A DNA stretch of 22,706 bases from CAZJQD01 sp964548165 [NCBI: uncultured bacterium] (lineage in GTDB: Bacteria > UBA8481): positions 1 through 22,706 of the forward strand of contig CAZJQD010000051.1 of the NCBI GenBank assembly GCA_964548165.1. The letters run 5' to 3'. Made by a program: the position numbers and the translations under genes. Shown piece by piece: positions 1-11,627 of the stretch. Position 1 is the stretch's first letter. Every line of letters starts with the position of its first letter. The notes under the pieces were generated by a model. It did not search any database. It was given only the letters and a program-made list of their open reading frames with translations, and had not been told where the DNA came from.

Positions 1-420
1 GGCTCCGGAGCAAGGCGCTCCCCGGCCCTGGATGGGGTGGCTTGCGACGCGGCGCCACGCGAGCCAGAGGAAGCGCTCGACGTGGTGGGGGGCGACATGG
101 GACGGGGGGGGGTGGGGGGCCAGCACCTGCGGGATCAGGAACGCGGCGGCCTCATGGATCACCAGGGTCATGACCGTGGCATTGATGGCCAGTCCGATGT
201 ACTGGCGGAATCTCTGGGCGCGCAGTCGCTCGTAGGCGTCCGTGAGGTGCGCGGGCAGGATCGGGACCAGCGGGCGCTTCATGGTGCGACGGATCTGTCG
301 CCAGAGCGCCCCGAGGCTGGTCAGCGACTCCTCGGAGAGCGGGGCGATCGAGCGCGAGAGCGCGGAACGAGAGGGAGCCGGATCTTTGGCGGGCACGGGC
401 GGCTGGGGCGCCGGGGGCAT
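1..420 (-). CDS. Hypothetical membrane protein, partial (C-terminus off the left edge)
   Basis: An open frame of 140 codons with no stop runs from an ATG at 420 off the left edge. The start is supported by an AGGAG ribosome binding site that overlaps the stop codon of the dehydrogenase gene 6 bp upstream, so the two are very likely co-transcribed and coupled. The protein opens with a Pro/Ala-rich segment (residues 1-25), then a charged, probably cytoplasmic helix (about 30-72). A hydrophobic stretch around residues 76-97 (containing YIGLAINATVMTLVIHEAAA) looks like a membrane segment. It is followed by a His/Pro-rich piece encoded by long C runs and a second hydrophobic patch (FLWLAW). I do not recognise the family. 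The neighbouring sugar dehydrogenase hints at cell-surface polysaccharide work, but that is only context. The G/C homopolymer at 104-119 means the frame beyond it is less certain. Confidence 0.6.
   Translation of the reverse strand, partial: MPPAPQPPVPAKDPAPSRSALSRSIAPLSEESLTSLGALWRQIRRTMKRPLVPILPAHLTDAYERLRAQRFRQYIGLAINATVMTLVIHEAAAFLIPQVLAPHPPPSHVAPHHVERFLWLAWRRVASHPIQGRGAPCSGA
104..119. repeat. Poly-G tract (G9-T-G6) inside the partial gene
   Basis: Nine G residues (104-112), one T (113) and six more G (114-119) lie inside the minus-strand partial gene, where they read as CCC-rich Pro/His codons. Tracts of this length can slip during replication, and sequencing often miscounts them. The reading frame stays open through it in the given sequence, and one of the other two frames also stays open to the window edge. 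Confidence 0.75.
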
Positions 421-426
421 GGGCTC

Positions 427-1494
427 CTACTTGCCGAGTCGGCACCAGCGCGGTTGGAACATCAGGTTGACGGCCTTGCCGGTCTCCACGGATTCGTAGA
501 TGGCATTGATGAGTTCCAGCGAGCGCCGGCCCTCCAGCCCGTCGACCAGGGCGTTCTCGCGCCGGCCCGTGGTGAGGTTGGCGATGACGGCGCGATAGAA
601 CTCGCGGTGTCCAAAGCCGTAGACATTGGGCGGATTGACCCGGGCCTCGGCCATGATGGCGTCGTCACCGTCCTGGCGATCCCGGAAGTTCCAGACCTTC
701 ATCTCGTTCACGGCGAAGCCACCGACCTCGACGCTGCCGTGCTCGCCGAGGATCGAGATCGATCCTTCCAGGTCCTTCGGGCGCGTGGCCGTCGTGGCCT
801 CGATGACGCCGAGAGCACCGTTATGAAAGCGCAACACGGCCACGGCGGTGTCGTCGACCTCGATATCGACGAGCTGGGTGGCGGAGAGCGCCATGACGGT
901 GTCGACGCCGCCCATCATCCATTGCAGGAGGTCGAGGTGGTGGCTCGCCTGGTTGGCCAGGACGCCGCCGTCCTGGGCCCAGGTTCCTCGCCACGGGTCC
1001 TGGTCGTAGTATTTCTGCTCGCGGCACCACCTGACGCGCACGGTGCCCATGACGAGCTTGCCGAAGCGGCCGGCTTCGAGGGCGGTCCTGAGCCGCTGAA
1101 CGGGGAGGTTATAGCGGTTCTGCTTCACGACGAAGAGCTTCACGCCGGCGCGGTCGCAGGCGGCGATCATGCGGTCGGCGTCATCCAGGCGAAGCGCCAT
1201 CGGCTTCTCGACGACGATGTGGATGCCGGCAGGGGCGAGCTTGATGACGCGCTCCGCGTGATCTCCGGAATGCGTGAGGATGGAGATGAGATCGGGCTTG
1301 CCGTCCGCGATCAGGGCCTCGGTCGAGGCAAAGACCGGGACGTCGTATTTTTGACCCTGCTTCGCGGCGCGCGCGGCGTCGAGGTCGGTGACGCCCACGA
1401 GCCGGGCCTCGGGGAGGTTCTTGAGGACTTCGAGGTGGCGATCGGAGATGCGGCCGCAGCCGATGAGTCCGATGCGAACGGGCGAGGCCGTCAC
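427..1494 (-). CDS. Gfo/Idh/MocA family sugar dehydrogenase, WlbA/WbpB-like
   Basis: This 355-residue protein is full length for the family. It has an N-terminal Rossmann NAD-binding motif (IGLIGCGRISDRH, residues 8-20), the family EKP motif with the conserved lysine at K97, and a GGVLANQASHHLDLL segment (176-190) carrying the active-site His and Asp. The QNRYNLPVQ and YYDQDPWRGTW stretches resemble WlbA/WbpB enzymes, which oxidise the 3-hydroxyl of UDP-GlcNAcA on the way to 2,3-diamino sugars of LPS. That substrate is inferred from resemblance; the family also includes inositol and glucose-fructose dehydrogenases. The start is GTG at 1494; no clear Shine-Dalgarno precedes it, but no later start preserves the Rossmann motif. 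It is divergent from atpA with its own candidate promoter, and likely shares a transcript with the membrane protein downstream. Confidence 0.9.
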   Translation of the reverse strand: MTASPVRIGLIGCGRISDRHLEVLKNLPEARLVGVTDLDAARAAKQGQKYDVPVFASTEALIADGKPDLISILTHSGDHAERVIKLAPAGIHIVVEKPMALRLDDADRMIAACDRAGVKLFVVKQNRYNLPVQRLRTALEAGRFGKLVMGTVRVRWCREQKYYDQDPWRGTWAQDGGVLANQASHHLDLLQWMMGGVDTVMALSATQLVDIEVDDTAVAVLRFHNGALGVIEATTATRPKDLEGSISILGEHGSVEVGGFAVNEMKVWNFRDRQDGDDAIMAEARVNPPNVYGFGHREFYRAVIANLTTGRRENALVDGLEGRRSLELINAIYESVETGKAVNLMFQPRWCRLGK

Positions 1495-1543
1495 GACGGG
1501 ATTTCAGGCGCCGCGGCGCACCGTGGGATGCTCATGATACGCG

Positions 1544-1572
1544 AGTTTACGAGCGTCCCCCGGGGTTGTAAA
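1544..1572 (-). promoter_or_regulatory. Candidate sigma70 promoter for the dehydrogenase gene
   Basis: On the minus strand, TTTACA (1572-1567) and TAAACT (1549-1544) are separated by exactly 17 bp. They match the -35 and -10 consensus at 5/6 and 4/6 positions. The predicted transcription start is near 1537, giving a leader of about 43 nt before the GTG at 1494. The -35 box sits 4 bp from the -35 box of the opposing ATP synthase promoter. Confidence 0.5.
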
Positions 1573-1576
1573 GCGC

Positions 1577-1605
1577 TTGCCCGGATACACCCGGCGTCGT
1601 ATAGT
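1577..1605 (+). promoter_or_regulatory. Candidate sigma70 promoter for the ATP synthase operon
   Basis: TTGCCC (1577-1582) and TATAGT (1600-1605) with a 17-bp spacer are close to the sigma70 consensus (4/6 and 5/6). Transcription would begin near 1612 and give a 5' leader of about 117 nt before atpA. The boxes stand out from the GC-rich surroundings. Confidence 0.6.
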
Positions 1606-1728
1606 TCCCTGCTGTTTCCCGCCCTGTTTTCCAGGGGGCTAAGGAGCGCGCGGGCGTCGCTCGCGGGGCCGAGCAGTCAGATGTGGAAGCCGGATCCCAA
1701 ACCATTCGCACCAACGCGAGGTTGAAGC

Positions 1729-3252
<1,524 letters not shown>

Positions 3253-3278
3253 GACCTACGGAGACCGCGAGGTAACCG

Positions 3279-4136
3279 ATGGCATCGCTCCGGGAAATGC
3301 GCAAGCGGATCGGCTCGGTCCGATCCATCCGCCAGATCACCAAGGCCATGAAGATGGTCGCCGCCGCGCGGCTGCGGCGCGCGCAGGAAGCGATCCTGGC
3401 CGCGCGCCCCTACGCGCGCCGCATCGAGGACGTCCTCGCCGACATCGCCGCGCGCCACGATCTCTCCGACGCGCCGCTGCTCTGCCCCAACGGGGCCGAG
3501 ACGGTGCTCCTGGTCGTCATCACCGCCGACAAGGGGCTCTGCGGATCCTTCAACACCAACATCATCCGCCGCGCCAACAAGTTCCTGGCCGATCACAAGG
3601 GGCGGAAGGTCGAGCTCATCACGGTCGGGCGCAAGGCGCGGGACTATTACCAGCGCCGGGGCCTCGCCATCCGCGATGCGCTCGTGGACATCTATCGCGA
3701 CCTGAAGTTCTCCCGCGCCGTCTCCCTCCGCGACGCCATCGTCGATCCGTACCTGGCGGGCGAGGTTGGCGAGGTCCATCTCATCTTCAACGAGTTCAAA
3801 TCGGCGATCTCCCAGCGCGTCGTCTGCCGGCCGTATCTCCCGGTGGAGCCCGCCGCCGTCACGAAGGCGGCCCGCCCGCTCGATTTCGAGTACGAACCGG
3901 ACGCCGCGGCCGTCTTCTCCGCGCTCCTGCCGCAGTACTTCGCGATCGAGCTCTGGACGGCGTTCCTGGAGTCGTTCTCGGCGGAGATGGGCGCGCGCAT
4001 GACGTCGATGGAATCGGCGACGAAGAACGCGTCCGACATGATTAACCGGCTGACGCTCGTCTCCAACCGCATCCGCCAGGCGGGCATCACGAAGGAGCTC
4101 GCCGAGATCGTCGGCGGGGCCGAGGCGCTGAAATGA
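3279..4136 (+). CDS. atpG: F1 ATP synthase gamma subunit
   Basis: The gamma subunit is the central rotor shaft, coupling proton flow through the c-ring to the catalytic sites. At 285 residues it has the expected length. The N-terminal helix contains the hallmark IGSVRSIRQITKAMKMVAAA (residues 11-30). The middle Rossmann-like domain includes TADKGLCGSFNTNI, and the C-terminal helix carries the conserved NASDMINRLTL and ITKELAEIVGGAEAL. It starts 26 bp after atpA with a GAGGT ribosome binding site. The next gene, atpD, lies 142 bp away across an AT-rich palindromic block, a much larger gap than elsewhere in this operon. Confidence 0.97.
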   Translation: MASLREMRKRIGSVRSIRQITKAMKMVAAARLRRAQEAILAARPYARRIEDVLADIAARHDLSDAPLLCPNGAETVLLVVITADKGLCGSFNTNIIRRANKFLADHKGRKVELITVGRKARDYYQRRGLAIRDALVDIYRDLKFSRAVSLRDAIVDPYLAGEVGEVHLIFNEFKSAISQRVVCRPYLPVEPAAVTKAARPLDFEYEPDAAAVFSALLPQYFAIELWTAFLESFSAEMGARMTSMESATKNASDMINRLTLVSNRIRQAGITKELAEIVGGAEALK

Positions 4137-4142
4137 AGAAGT

Positions 4143-6193
<2,051 letters not shown>

Positions 6194-6197
<4 letters not shown>

Positions 6198-7843
6198 AGA
6201 CGCCGCACCGGGCCTCACCCGGTGCCGCGGGATTTCCTGGTCGGTTGCTCCTCGTTTTGCTGGTGGCCGTTCTCGCGCCGGTGTTCTCCCTGCCTGCGAG
6301 CGCCCAGGCCAACCAGGACTACCTCGATCGCGCGATCTACAACCTCTACGCCACGGGGACCATCCGGGCCCGGTTCGGCGACTGGGCCGGCGCCCTGCAG
6401 GATTTCGAGCGCGCCTACAGGCTCAAGCCCCTCTCCCCCGAGCTTCTCACCCGGTACGGCGAGTCCCTCTGGCGCAACGGGCGCCTGACGGAGGCCATGA
6501 AGTACGCGGAGCGGGCGGTCATGGAGGATTCCTCCACGGCCGACGCGTGGCTCATACTCTCGGAGGCCGCGCTCTCCCGTAACGATCTCGCGGCTGCCGA
6601 TCGCTACCTCTCCCGCCGCGTCGATCTGAAGCCCGATGATCTCGAATCCCGATTGAAGCTGGGATTCCTGCGCGAGGGCGTCGGCAACGCCGAGGGTGTC
6701 GTGGATGCGTTCCGCGGCTATCCCGCGCGGCGCCCCGGGTCCGCCGCGGCTCAGTTCCACCTGGGCGTCGCCTACAGCCGACTGGACCGCAAGGCCGAGG
6801 CGCGGCAGGCCTTCCGCTCCGCGCTCCGCGAGAACCCCGGCTACGTGGATGCGGCCCAGAACGTGGCCGTCCTCAGCGAGGAACTGGGCGAGGATTCCGA
6901 GGCCATCGCCGCCTGGGGTCGCGTCCTCGAGATTGATGCGACGCGCGAGGAAGCCTTGAGGCGACGTATCATGCTCCTGATGCAGGCCGAGCGATTTCCC
7001 GAGGCCTCGGCTGACCTGCAGAAGCTCCTGAGGTTGAACCCGGACAAGGACGGCGCCCTCCGGCGACTCCTCGCCCAGATCGCGGTCCGCACCGGCGAGC
7101 TGGGGGTCGCGGCGCGGGCCATGCTGGGACTCGCGGATCTCAGGGGCAACGAGACGGGTTACCTCGAGGTCGCGATCGTGGCCGCCCAGGCGCGCACGGA
7201 GACCGACGTCCTCACGAGGGCCCTGGAGCGAGCCTGGTCCCTGGGCCTGAGGCCCGAGGTCGGCCGCCTGCTCCTGGCGGCTTATCTCTCCATGGGTGAC
7301 GACACGGGCGCGGCCTCGGTCCTGCATAGGCTCCATGCCGCGCACCCTGGGGATACGACGCTTCTCTGGTCGCTCGGGCTCATCCAGCACCGCCTGGGCA
7401 ATGCCGTCGCGGCGGAGAGCGCCATGCTGGAGGTTATCGAGCGCGATCCGCGGAACGCGGGCGCGTTGAACTTCGTGGGGTATTCGTGGGTGGATCGGAA
7501 CGTGGAGCTGGAGCGCGCCGGGGAGTTCATCCGCCGCGCTCTGGACGTGGAGCCGGAGAACGCGGAGTACATTGATTCCCTCGGCTGGCTCTGGTTTCGT
7601 CTCGGTCGCTACAACGAGGCCATCGCGGAGCTGGAGAAGGCACGGACACTTGCGCCCGACGAGCCCGTGATCGGGGAACACCTGGGAGATGTGTACAGTG
7701 CAGTGGGGCGCCTGGAAGAGGCGCTGGAGGCCTATCGCGACGCCGCCGCGGCGGGCAGCCATCCTCAGCCTCTGCAGTTGCAGGAGAAGATACGGTCCCT
7801 GGAGAATCGGCTCGCGCCGGTTACCGGAACCGAGGCCGACTAG
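6194..7843 (+). CDS. Exported TPR-repeat protein coupled to atpC
   Basis: This 549-residue protein begins with a Sec-type signal peptide: a basic start, a hydrophobic core LLLVLLVAVLAPVF (residues 18-31), and a likely cleavage after ASA near residue 37. The mature part is nearly all tetratricopeptide-like helix pairs. Clear units include FGDWAGALQDFERAYRLKP, LDRKAEARQAFRSALRENP and LGRYNEAIAELEKARTLAP. Such proteins act as periplasmic or outer-membrane scaffolds; no catalytic motif is visible and no specific partner can be named. Its ATG overlaps the atpC stop (ATGA), so it is translated as the last gene of the ATP synthase operon. That is an unusual place for an exported scaffold. Two GC-rich hairpins follow its stop. 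Confidence 0.88.
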
Positions 7844-7860
7844 GGGCCGCGCTCAAGTGC

Positions 7861-7904
7861 GGCGCCAGGGGTGGCGCCGGACGCGGGCGTCGTGAGGCGA
7901 CGCC
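7861..7904. terminator. Tandem GC-rich hairpins between convergent genes
   Basis: GGCGCC (7861-7866) and GGCGCC (7873-7878) can pair across a 6-nt loop. GGCGTCG (7886-7892) and CGACGCC (7898-7904) form a perfect 7-bp stem with a 5-nt loop. They lie between the 3' ends of two convergent genes, where a bidirectional terminator is expected. There is no U-tract on either side, so a rho-independent mechanism is not assured. Confidence 0.45.
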
Positions 7905-7911
7905 GGGCAGG

Positions 7912-8115
7912 TCAGCGATTCTCGAGCTTGGCGGTCTCCGCGTCCAACATCGATTGGAACGACGAGACGTCATCCTTCTTCGCCATCAGCTCGCCGCGCG
8001 AAAGAGCGGGCGCTGTCTTGGTGTCGATGATGTTCTTGAGCCGGCCAACCTGGTCGTTGTTGAGCGTGTCGAAAAGAACCCAGTGTTCGAGTTCGTAGGA
8101 CCGTATCTTGACCAT
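7912..8115 (-). CDS. Small conserved-looking protein, 67 aa, unknown function
   Basis: I do not recognise this family. The ATG at 8115 is preceded by a near-perfect Shine-Dalgarno AAGGAGGT (8130-8123) at 7-nt spacing, the strongest in the window. I therefore prefer it to an in-frame ATG at 8154. The protein is soluble, charged and probably helical: it opens with VKIRSYELEHWVLFDTL, continues NNDQVGRLKNIIDTK, and ends with SFQSMLDAETAKLENR. It has no Cys, signal peptide or membrane segment. Its base composition is less GC-rich than the flanking genes, and the 149-bp leader is AT-rich. It converges on the TPR gene, with hairpins between them. The strong ribosome binding site suggests an abundant product, perhaps a regulator or structural small protein; that is inference. 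Confidence 0.72.
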   Translation of the reverse strand: MVKIRSYELEHWVLFDTLNNDQVGRLKNIIDTKTAPALSRGELMAKKDDVSSFQSMLDAETAKLENR

Positions 8116-8264
8116 GGGTGCAACCTCCTTGTTTGTGTGCTGCGTGCCGCCCATCCTTGGGCTTGACTGCGTCTAGCAAAAATATCGACGCGGCCGAACG
8201 AAACTTGAGAAAATTTCCCTGATTTTCAAAGATAGTTCTTCTTGTTCAGACCTGTGCAAAACGG
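8116..8264 (-). promoter_or_regulatory. AT-rich leader of the 67-aa gene with a strong ribosome binding site
   Basis: This 149-bp gap between dnaE and the 67-aa gene is clearly more AT-rich than its surroundings. It holds runs such as GAAATTTTC and GATATTTTTG on the minus strand and the AAGGAGGT ribosome binding site at 8130-8123. An independent promoter is likely, but I could not find a -35/-10 pair with good spacing, so none is called. Confidence 0.45.
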
Positions 8265-11200
8265 TCAAGGTCCGCTTTCTGGAAAGACTGGAGATAGCGA
8301 GATGTCGGCCAGGCGGGCCGGCGCGACCTTCTCCATGAGGTGATTGAGCGTGATGCTGTGCGGTGATCGCAGGCGGTAGCGGGCCCCGGCGCGCGGGATA
8401 TCGAGGATGATGCGGCAGGCGCCGGCGCGGGCCGTCGTGAGCAGGATCTCCAGCTCGTGCATGGAATCGGCCGAGGCCGTTTCCGGGAGCGTCAACACGG
8501 CCTCCCAGGCGACTCGCTCGACCGGGGCCAGGGCCGAGGCGACGATCTTCCCGCCGGCTTCGCTTCTGCCGGTGACGACGAGGATGGCGTCCACCGCGAG
8601 GAGTGTTCGCACGCGCTCGTAGAGCGAGGCAAAGACAACGATCTCGCGCTGCCCGGACCGCGTTTCCAGTCTCAGCCGCGCCATGGCCCGGCCGCGCTTG
8701 TCGGTCATGGGCTCGTGGCCGCGGAGCATGCCCACGCCCCAGGTCTCGCCGTCGCCCGCGGGCGACGGCATCAGGGCGGCGGGCGGGAACTTCTGCAGGA
8801 GCGGATGCTCGCCGAGGTAGAAGCCGAGGTGCTCCATCTCCCGCGCCGGAAGATCGGTGAATTCCGCGACCTCGGCGATCTCCGGCGCCGCGCTCTCGCC
8901 GCCGCCGAAGAGGCCGAGCTGATCGGTCTCGGCGCTTCGCCGTTCCGCCGCCGCGCGATCCCAGAGATCGGGAAGGGCGGCGAGCATCGAGCGACGATTG
9001 GGGCCGAGGCTGTCCATGGCTCCGACGACGATGAGCGCCTCGATCGCGCGCCGGTTGAGCGCCCGGGTGTCGGTTCGCGTGAGCACGTCCCAGAGCGAGG
9101 TGAAGGGTCCCTCGGCTCGTGCCTCCTTGAGCGCGTTCGCGGCGAAGGCGCCGACCCCGCGGATCGCGGCGAGCCCGACGCGGAGGGCGCGTTCCCCGGC
9201 CGGTACGAAGCCGCTCTCCGGCTCGTTCACGTCCGGCGGCAGGATCTCGATGCCCAGTCGCCGCGTCTCGGCCACGTAAAGCGAGACCTTGTCGCGATCG
9301 CCGAGTTCGCTGGAGAGCAGGGCGGCGAGGAAAGGAACGGGATGGTGGGTCTTGAGCCAGGCCGTGCGGTAGGCGATCACGGCGTACGCCACCGCGTGGC
9401 TCTTGTTGAATCCGTAGCCCGCGAAACGCTCGATGAGATCCGCCAGCCCGACCGCGGTCTCCTCCGGGATCCCGTTGGCGAGGGCGCCATCCAGGAATCG
9501 CCGCCTCAGTCGCGCCATCTTCTCCGTGATCTTCTTGCTCATGGCCTGCCGCAGCTCGTCGGCCTCGGCGAGGGTGAAACCCGCCATCCTGTGGGCGATC
9601 TCCATGACCTGCTCCTGGTAGAGAACGATGCCGTAGGTATCGGCGAGCAGTTCCTCGAGCGCGGGATGGGCGACGGATCGCGGCGTCTTCCCGTGCTTGC
9701 GCGCGATGAAGTCGTCGGCCAGGGCGATGGGGCCGGGACGATAGAGCGCGATGAGCGCCGCCAGGTCTCCGAAGCAACTCGGCTTGACCTTGACCAGCAG
9801 GTCGCGGATGCCGGTGGAATCGAGCTGGAAGACGCCGAGGGCGTGGCCGGACGCCAGGAGCGCGTAGACGGCCGGATCGTCGAGGCCGGCGGTGGTAGCC
9901 CCCAGGTCGGCGATGCCCGCGAGATGCGCCGCGTTCTCCAGGACCGTGAGCGTTCTCAGGCCCAGGATATCGATCTTGAGGAGGCCGAGGCGCTGGACGG
10001 CGTCCATATCGTATTGCGTGACCACGTGCCCGTCCGCGTCGCGGTAGAGCGGACAGACCTCGGTGATCGGAACGTTGGCGATCACGATCCCGGCGGCGTG
10101 TCGCGAGGCGTGTCGCGCAAGGCCCTCCAGCGCCGCCGCCGCCGCGAATAGCGCCGCGTGCTCGCCTGCCGCCGCCTTGGCGAGATCCGGAACTTTCTCG
10201 CGCGCCTCCGCCAGGGTCATCTTCATTCCCTCGGGGATGAGGCGCGCCAATCGCTCGGTCTCGGCGGTCCCGAGGTCCTGGACGCGCGCCACGTCCCTGA
10301 GGACGGCGCGGGCGCCGAGCGTGCCGAAGGTGATGATCTGGGCGACGCGATCGTGGCCGAACCGCTCGCGCACGTACTCGAGCACTTCCTCACGCCGTCT
10401 CTGGCAGACATCGATGTCGATGTCCGGGAGCGCCGTGCGCTCCGGGTTGAGGAAACGCTCGAAGAGGAGGCCGTAGCGGAGGGGATCGACTTCCGTGATC
10501 CCGAGCGCCCAGGCGACAAGCGATCCGGCGGCGGAGCCGCGGCCGGGGCCGACGGGAATGCCGCGCCGCCGCGCCTCCGCGATGAAGTCGGCGACGATCA
10601 GGAAGTAGCCCGCAAAACCCTTCGACCGGATGACCTCCAGTTCGCGCGCCAATCGCTCCTGGTAGGGGCCGGGTGGGGGATCGCCGAGCTTGCGGCTGAG
10701 ACCGTTCGCCGCGCACTCCGCGAGGTAGGCGTCCTCGCCGTCACAGCCCATGGGAAGGGGGAAGGCGGGGAGCCAGTGACGGTCGAACGAGAGCGCGAGC
10801 GAGGTCCGCTCGGCGATCTCGATGCTGCGCTCGACCACGGCCGGATCGTAGGCAAAGCGGTGACGCATCTCCTCGGGCGACTTCAGGTAGAATTCGCTCC
10901 CCTGGTTTTGCGGGCGCGAGGGGTCCCTGAGAAGTCGCCGCTGGCCGATGCACTCGAGCATCTCGTGAGCTCCGGCTCCCGCGCGATCGATGTAACGGAC
11001 ATCGTTTGTGGCGACGGCGGGGATCCCGTCGTCGGCGGCACGGTCCCTGAGGAAGCTGGCGAGCCTCCGGTCGCTGTCGCGCCCGTGGTCCATCAGCTCG
11101 ATGAAGAAATTCCCGGTCCCGAAGATCTCGCGGTAGCGGCGCAGGATGGCGGCGGCGCCGGCCTCGTCCCCGGCCAGGAATTTTCGCGCCGCGGCCCCGT

Positions 11201-11627
11201 CGTAGCCGCCCGAGAGCGCGATGAGGCCCTCGCGGTGAGCGTCGAGGTCGGCATAGGTCACGGCCGGTATCGCCGTGTTCTCCGCGGTACCGACCGCGGT
11301 CGCCAGGCGACAGAGGTTGCGATAGCCGTCGGCGTTGGCCGCCAGGAGCGTGATCCAGCCCGGCGGCGTTCGCGGGCCGGTGCCGCGATCGGGGCGATCG
11401 TGCGGGGACTCGGTGGCGACGCCGAGAGAGCAACCGAGGATGGGCTTGACGGCGTGACGCCCGCAGGCGCGGTAGAACTCGATGGCCCCCGCGAGAAAGT
11501 TGCGGTCCGTGAGCGCGCAGGCGTTCATGCCGAGCCGGCGCACGGCGGCCGCCAGTTCCTCCATCCGGATCGTCGATTCGAGGAGGCTGTACTGGGAGTG
11601 GACGTGGAGGTGAACGAACTTGCTCAT
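8265..11627 (-). CDS. dnaE: DNA polymerase III alpha subunit (DnaE)
   Basis: This is a C-family replicative DNA polymerase of 1120 residues. The N-terminal PHP domain starts with FVHLHVHSQYSLLE (4-17). The palm carries PDIDID with D402 and D404, and a third Asp in LKIDILGLRT at D553, close to E. coli D401, D403 and D555. The segments FGTLGARAVLRDVARV, HAAGIVIAN, YRPGPIALADDFIARKHGK and GYGFNKSHAVAYAVIAY are typical of DnaE. QLGLF at 903-907 looks like the internal beta-clamp-binding motif, favouring a replicative DnaE1 type over the error-prone DnaE2/ImuC. A C-terminal OB-fold region follows. The start is the ATG overlapping the truA stop by 4 bp. A larger upstream frame is only truA read in another phase. 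Coupling to truA is an uncommon arrangement. Confidence 0.95.
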   Translation of the reverse strand: MSKFVHLHVHSQYSLLESTIRMEELAAAVRRLGMNACALTDRNFLAGAIEFYRACGRHAVKPILGCSLGVATESPHDRPDRGTGPRTPPGWITLLAANADGYRNLCRLATAVGTAENTAIPAVTYADLDAHREGLIALSGGYDGAAARKFLAGDEAGAAAILRRYREIFGTGNFFIELMDHGRDSDRRLASFLRDRAADDGIPAVATNDVRYIDRAGAGAHEMLECIGQRRLLRDPSRPQNQGSEFYLKSPEEMRHRFAYDPAVVERSIEIAERTSLALSFDRHWLPAFPLPMGCDGEDAYLAECAANGLSRKLGDPPPGPYQERLARELEVIRSKGFAGYFLIVADFIAEARRRGIPVGPGRGSAAGSLVAWALGITEVDPLRYGLLFERFLNPERTALPDIDIDVCQRRREEVLEYVRERFGHDRVAQIITFGTLGARAVLRDVARVQDLGTAETERLARLIPEGMKMTLAEAREKVPDLAKAAAGEHAALFAAAAALEGLARHASRHAAGIVIANVPITEVCPLYRDADGHVVTQYDMDAVQRLGLLKIDILGLRTLTVLENAAHLAGIADLGATTAGLDDPAVYALLASGHALGVFQLDSTGIRDLLVKVKPSCFGDLAALIALYRPGPIALADDFIARKHGKTPRSVAHPALEELLADTYGIVLYQEQVMEIAHRMAGFTLAEADELRQAMSKKITEKMARLRRRFLDGALANGIPEETAVGLADLIERFAGYGFNKSHAVAYAVIAYRTAWLKTHHPVPFLAALLSSELGDRDKVSLYVAETRRLGIEILPPDVNEPESGFVPAGERALRVGLAAIRGVGAFAANALKEARAEGPFTSLWDVLTRTDTRALNRRAIEALIVVGAMDSLGPNRRSMLAALPDLWDRAAAERRSAETDQLGLFGGGESAAPEIAEVAEFTDLPAREMEHLGFYLGEHPLLQKFPPAALMPSPAGDGETWGVGMLRGHEPMTDKRGRAMARLRLETRSGQREIVVFASLYERVRTLLAVDAILVVTGRSEAGGKIVASALAPVERVAWEAVLTLPETASADSMHELEILLTTARAGACRIILDIPRAGARYRLRSPHSITLNHLMEKVAPARLADISLSPVFPESGP

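Noticed and set aside
37-1725. A 562-codon plus-strand open frame antisense to the dehydrogenase gene
   Set aside because: It is the complementary-strand shadow of a clear Gfo/Idh gene. High GC makes stops rare, and its translation has no recognisable domain and low-complexity composition.
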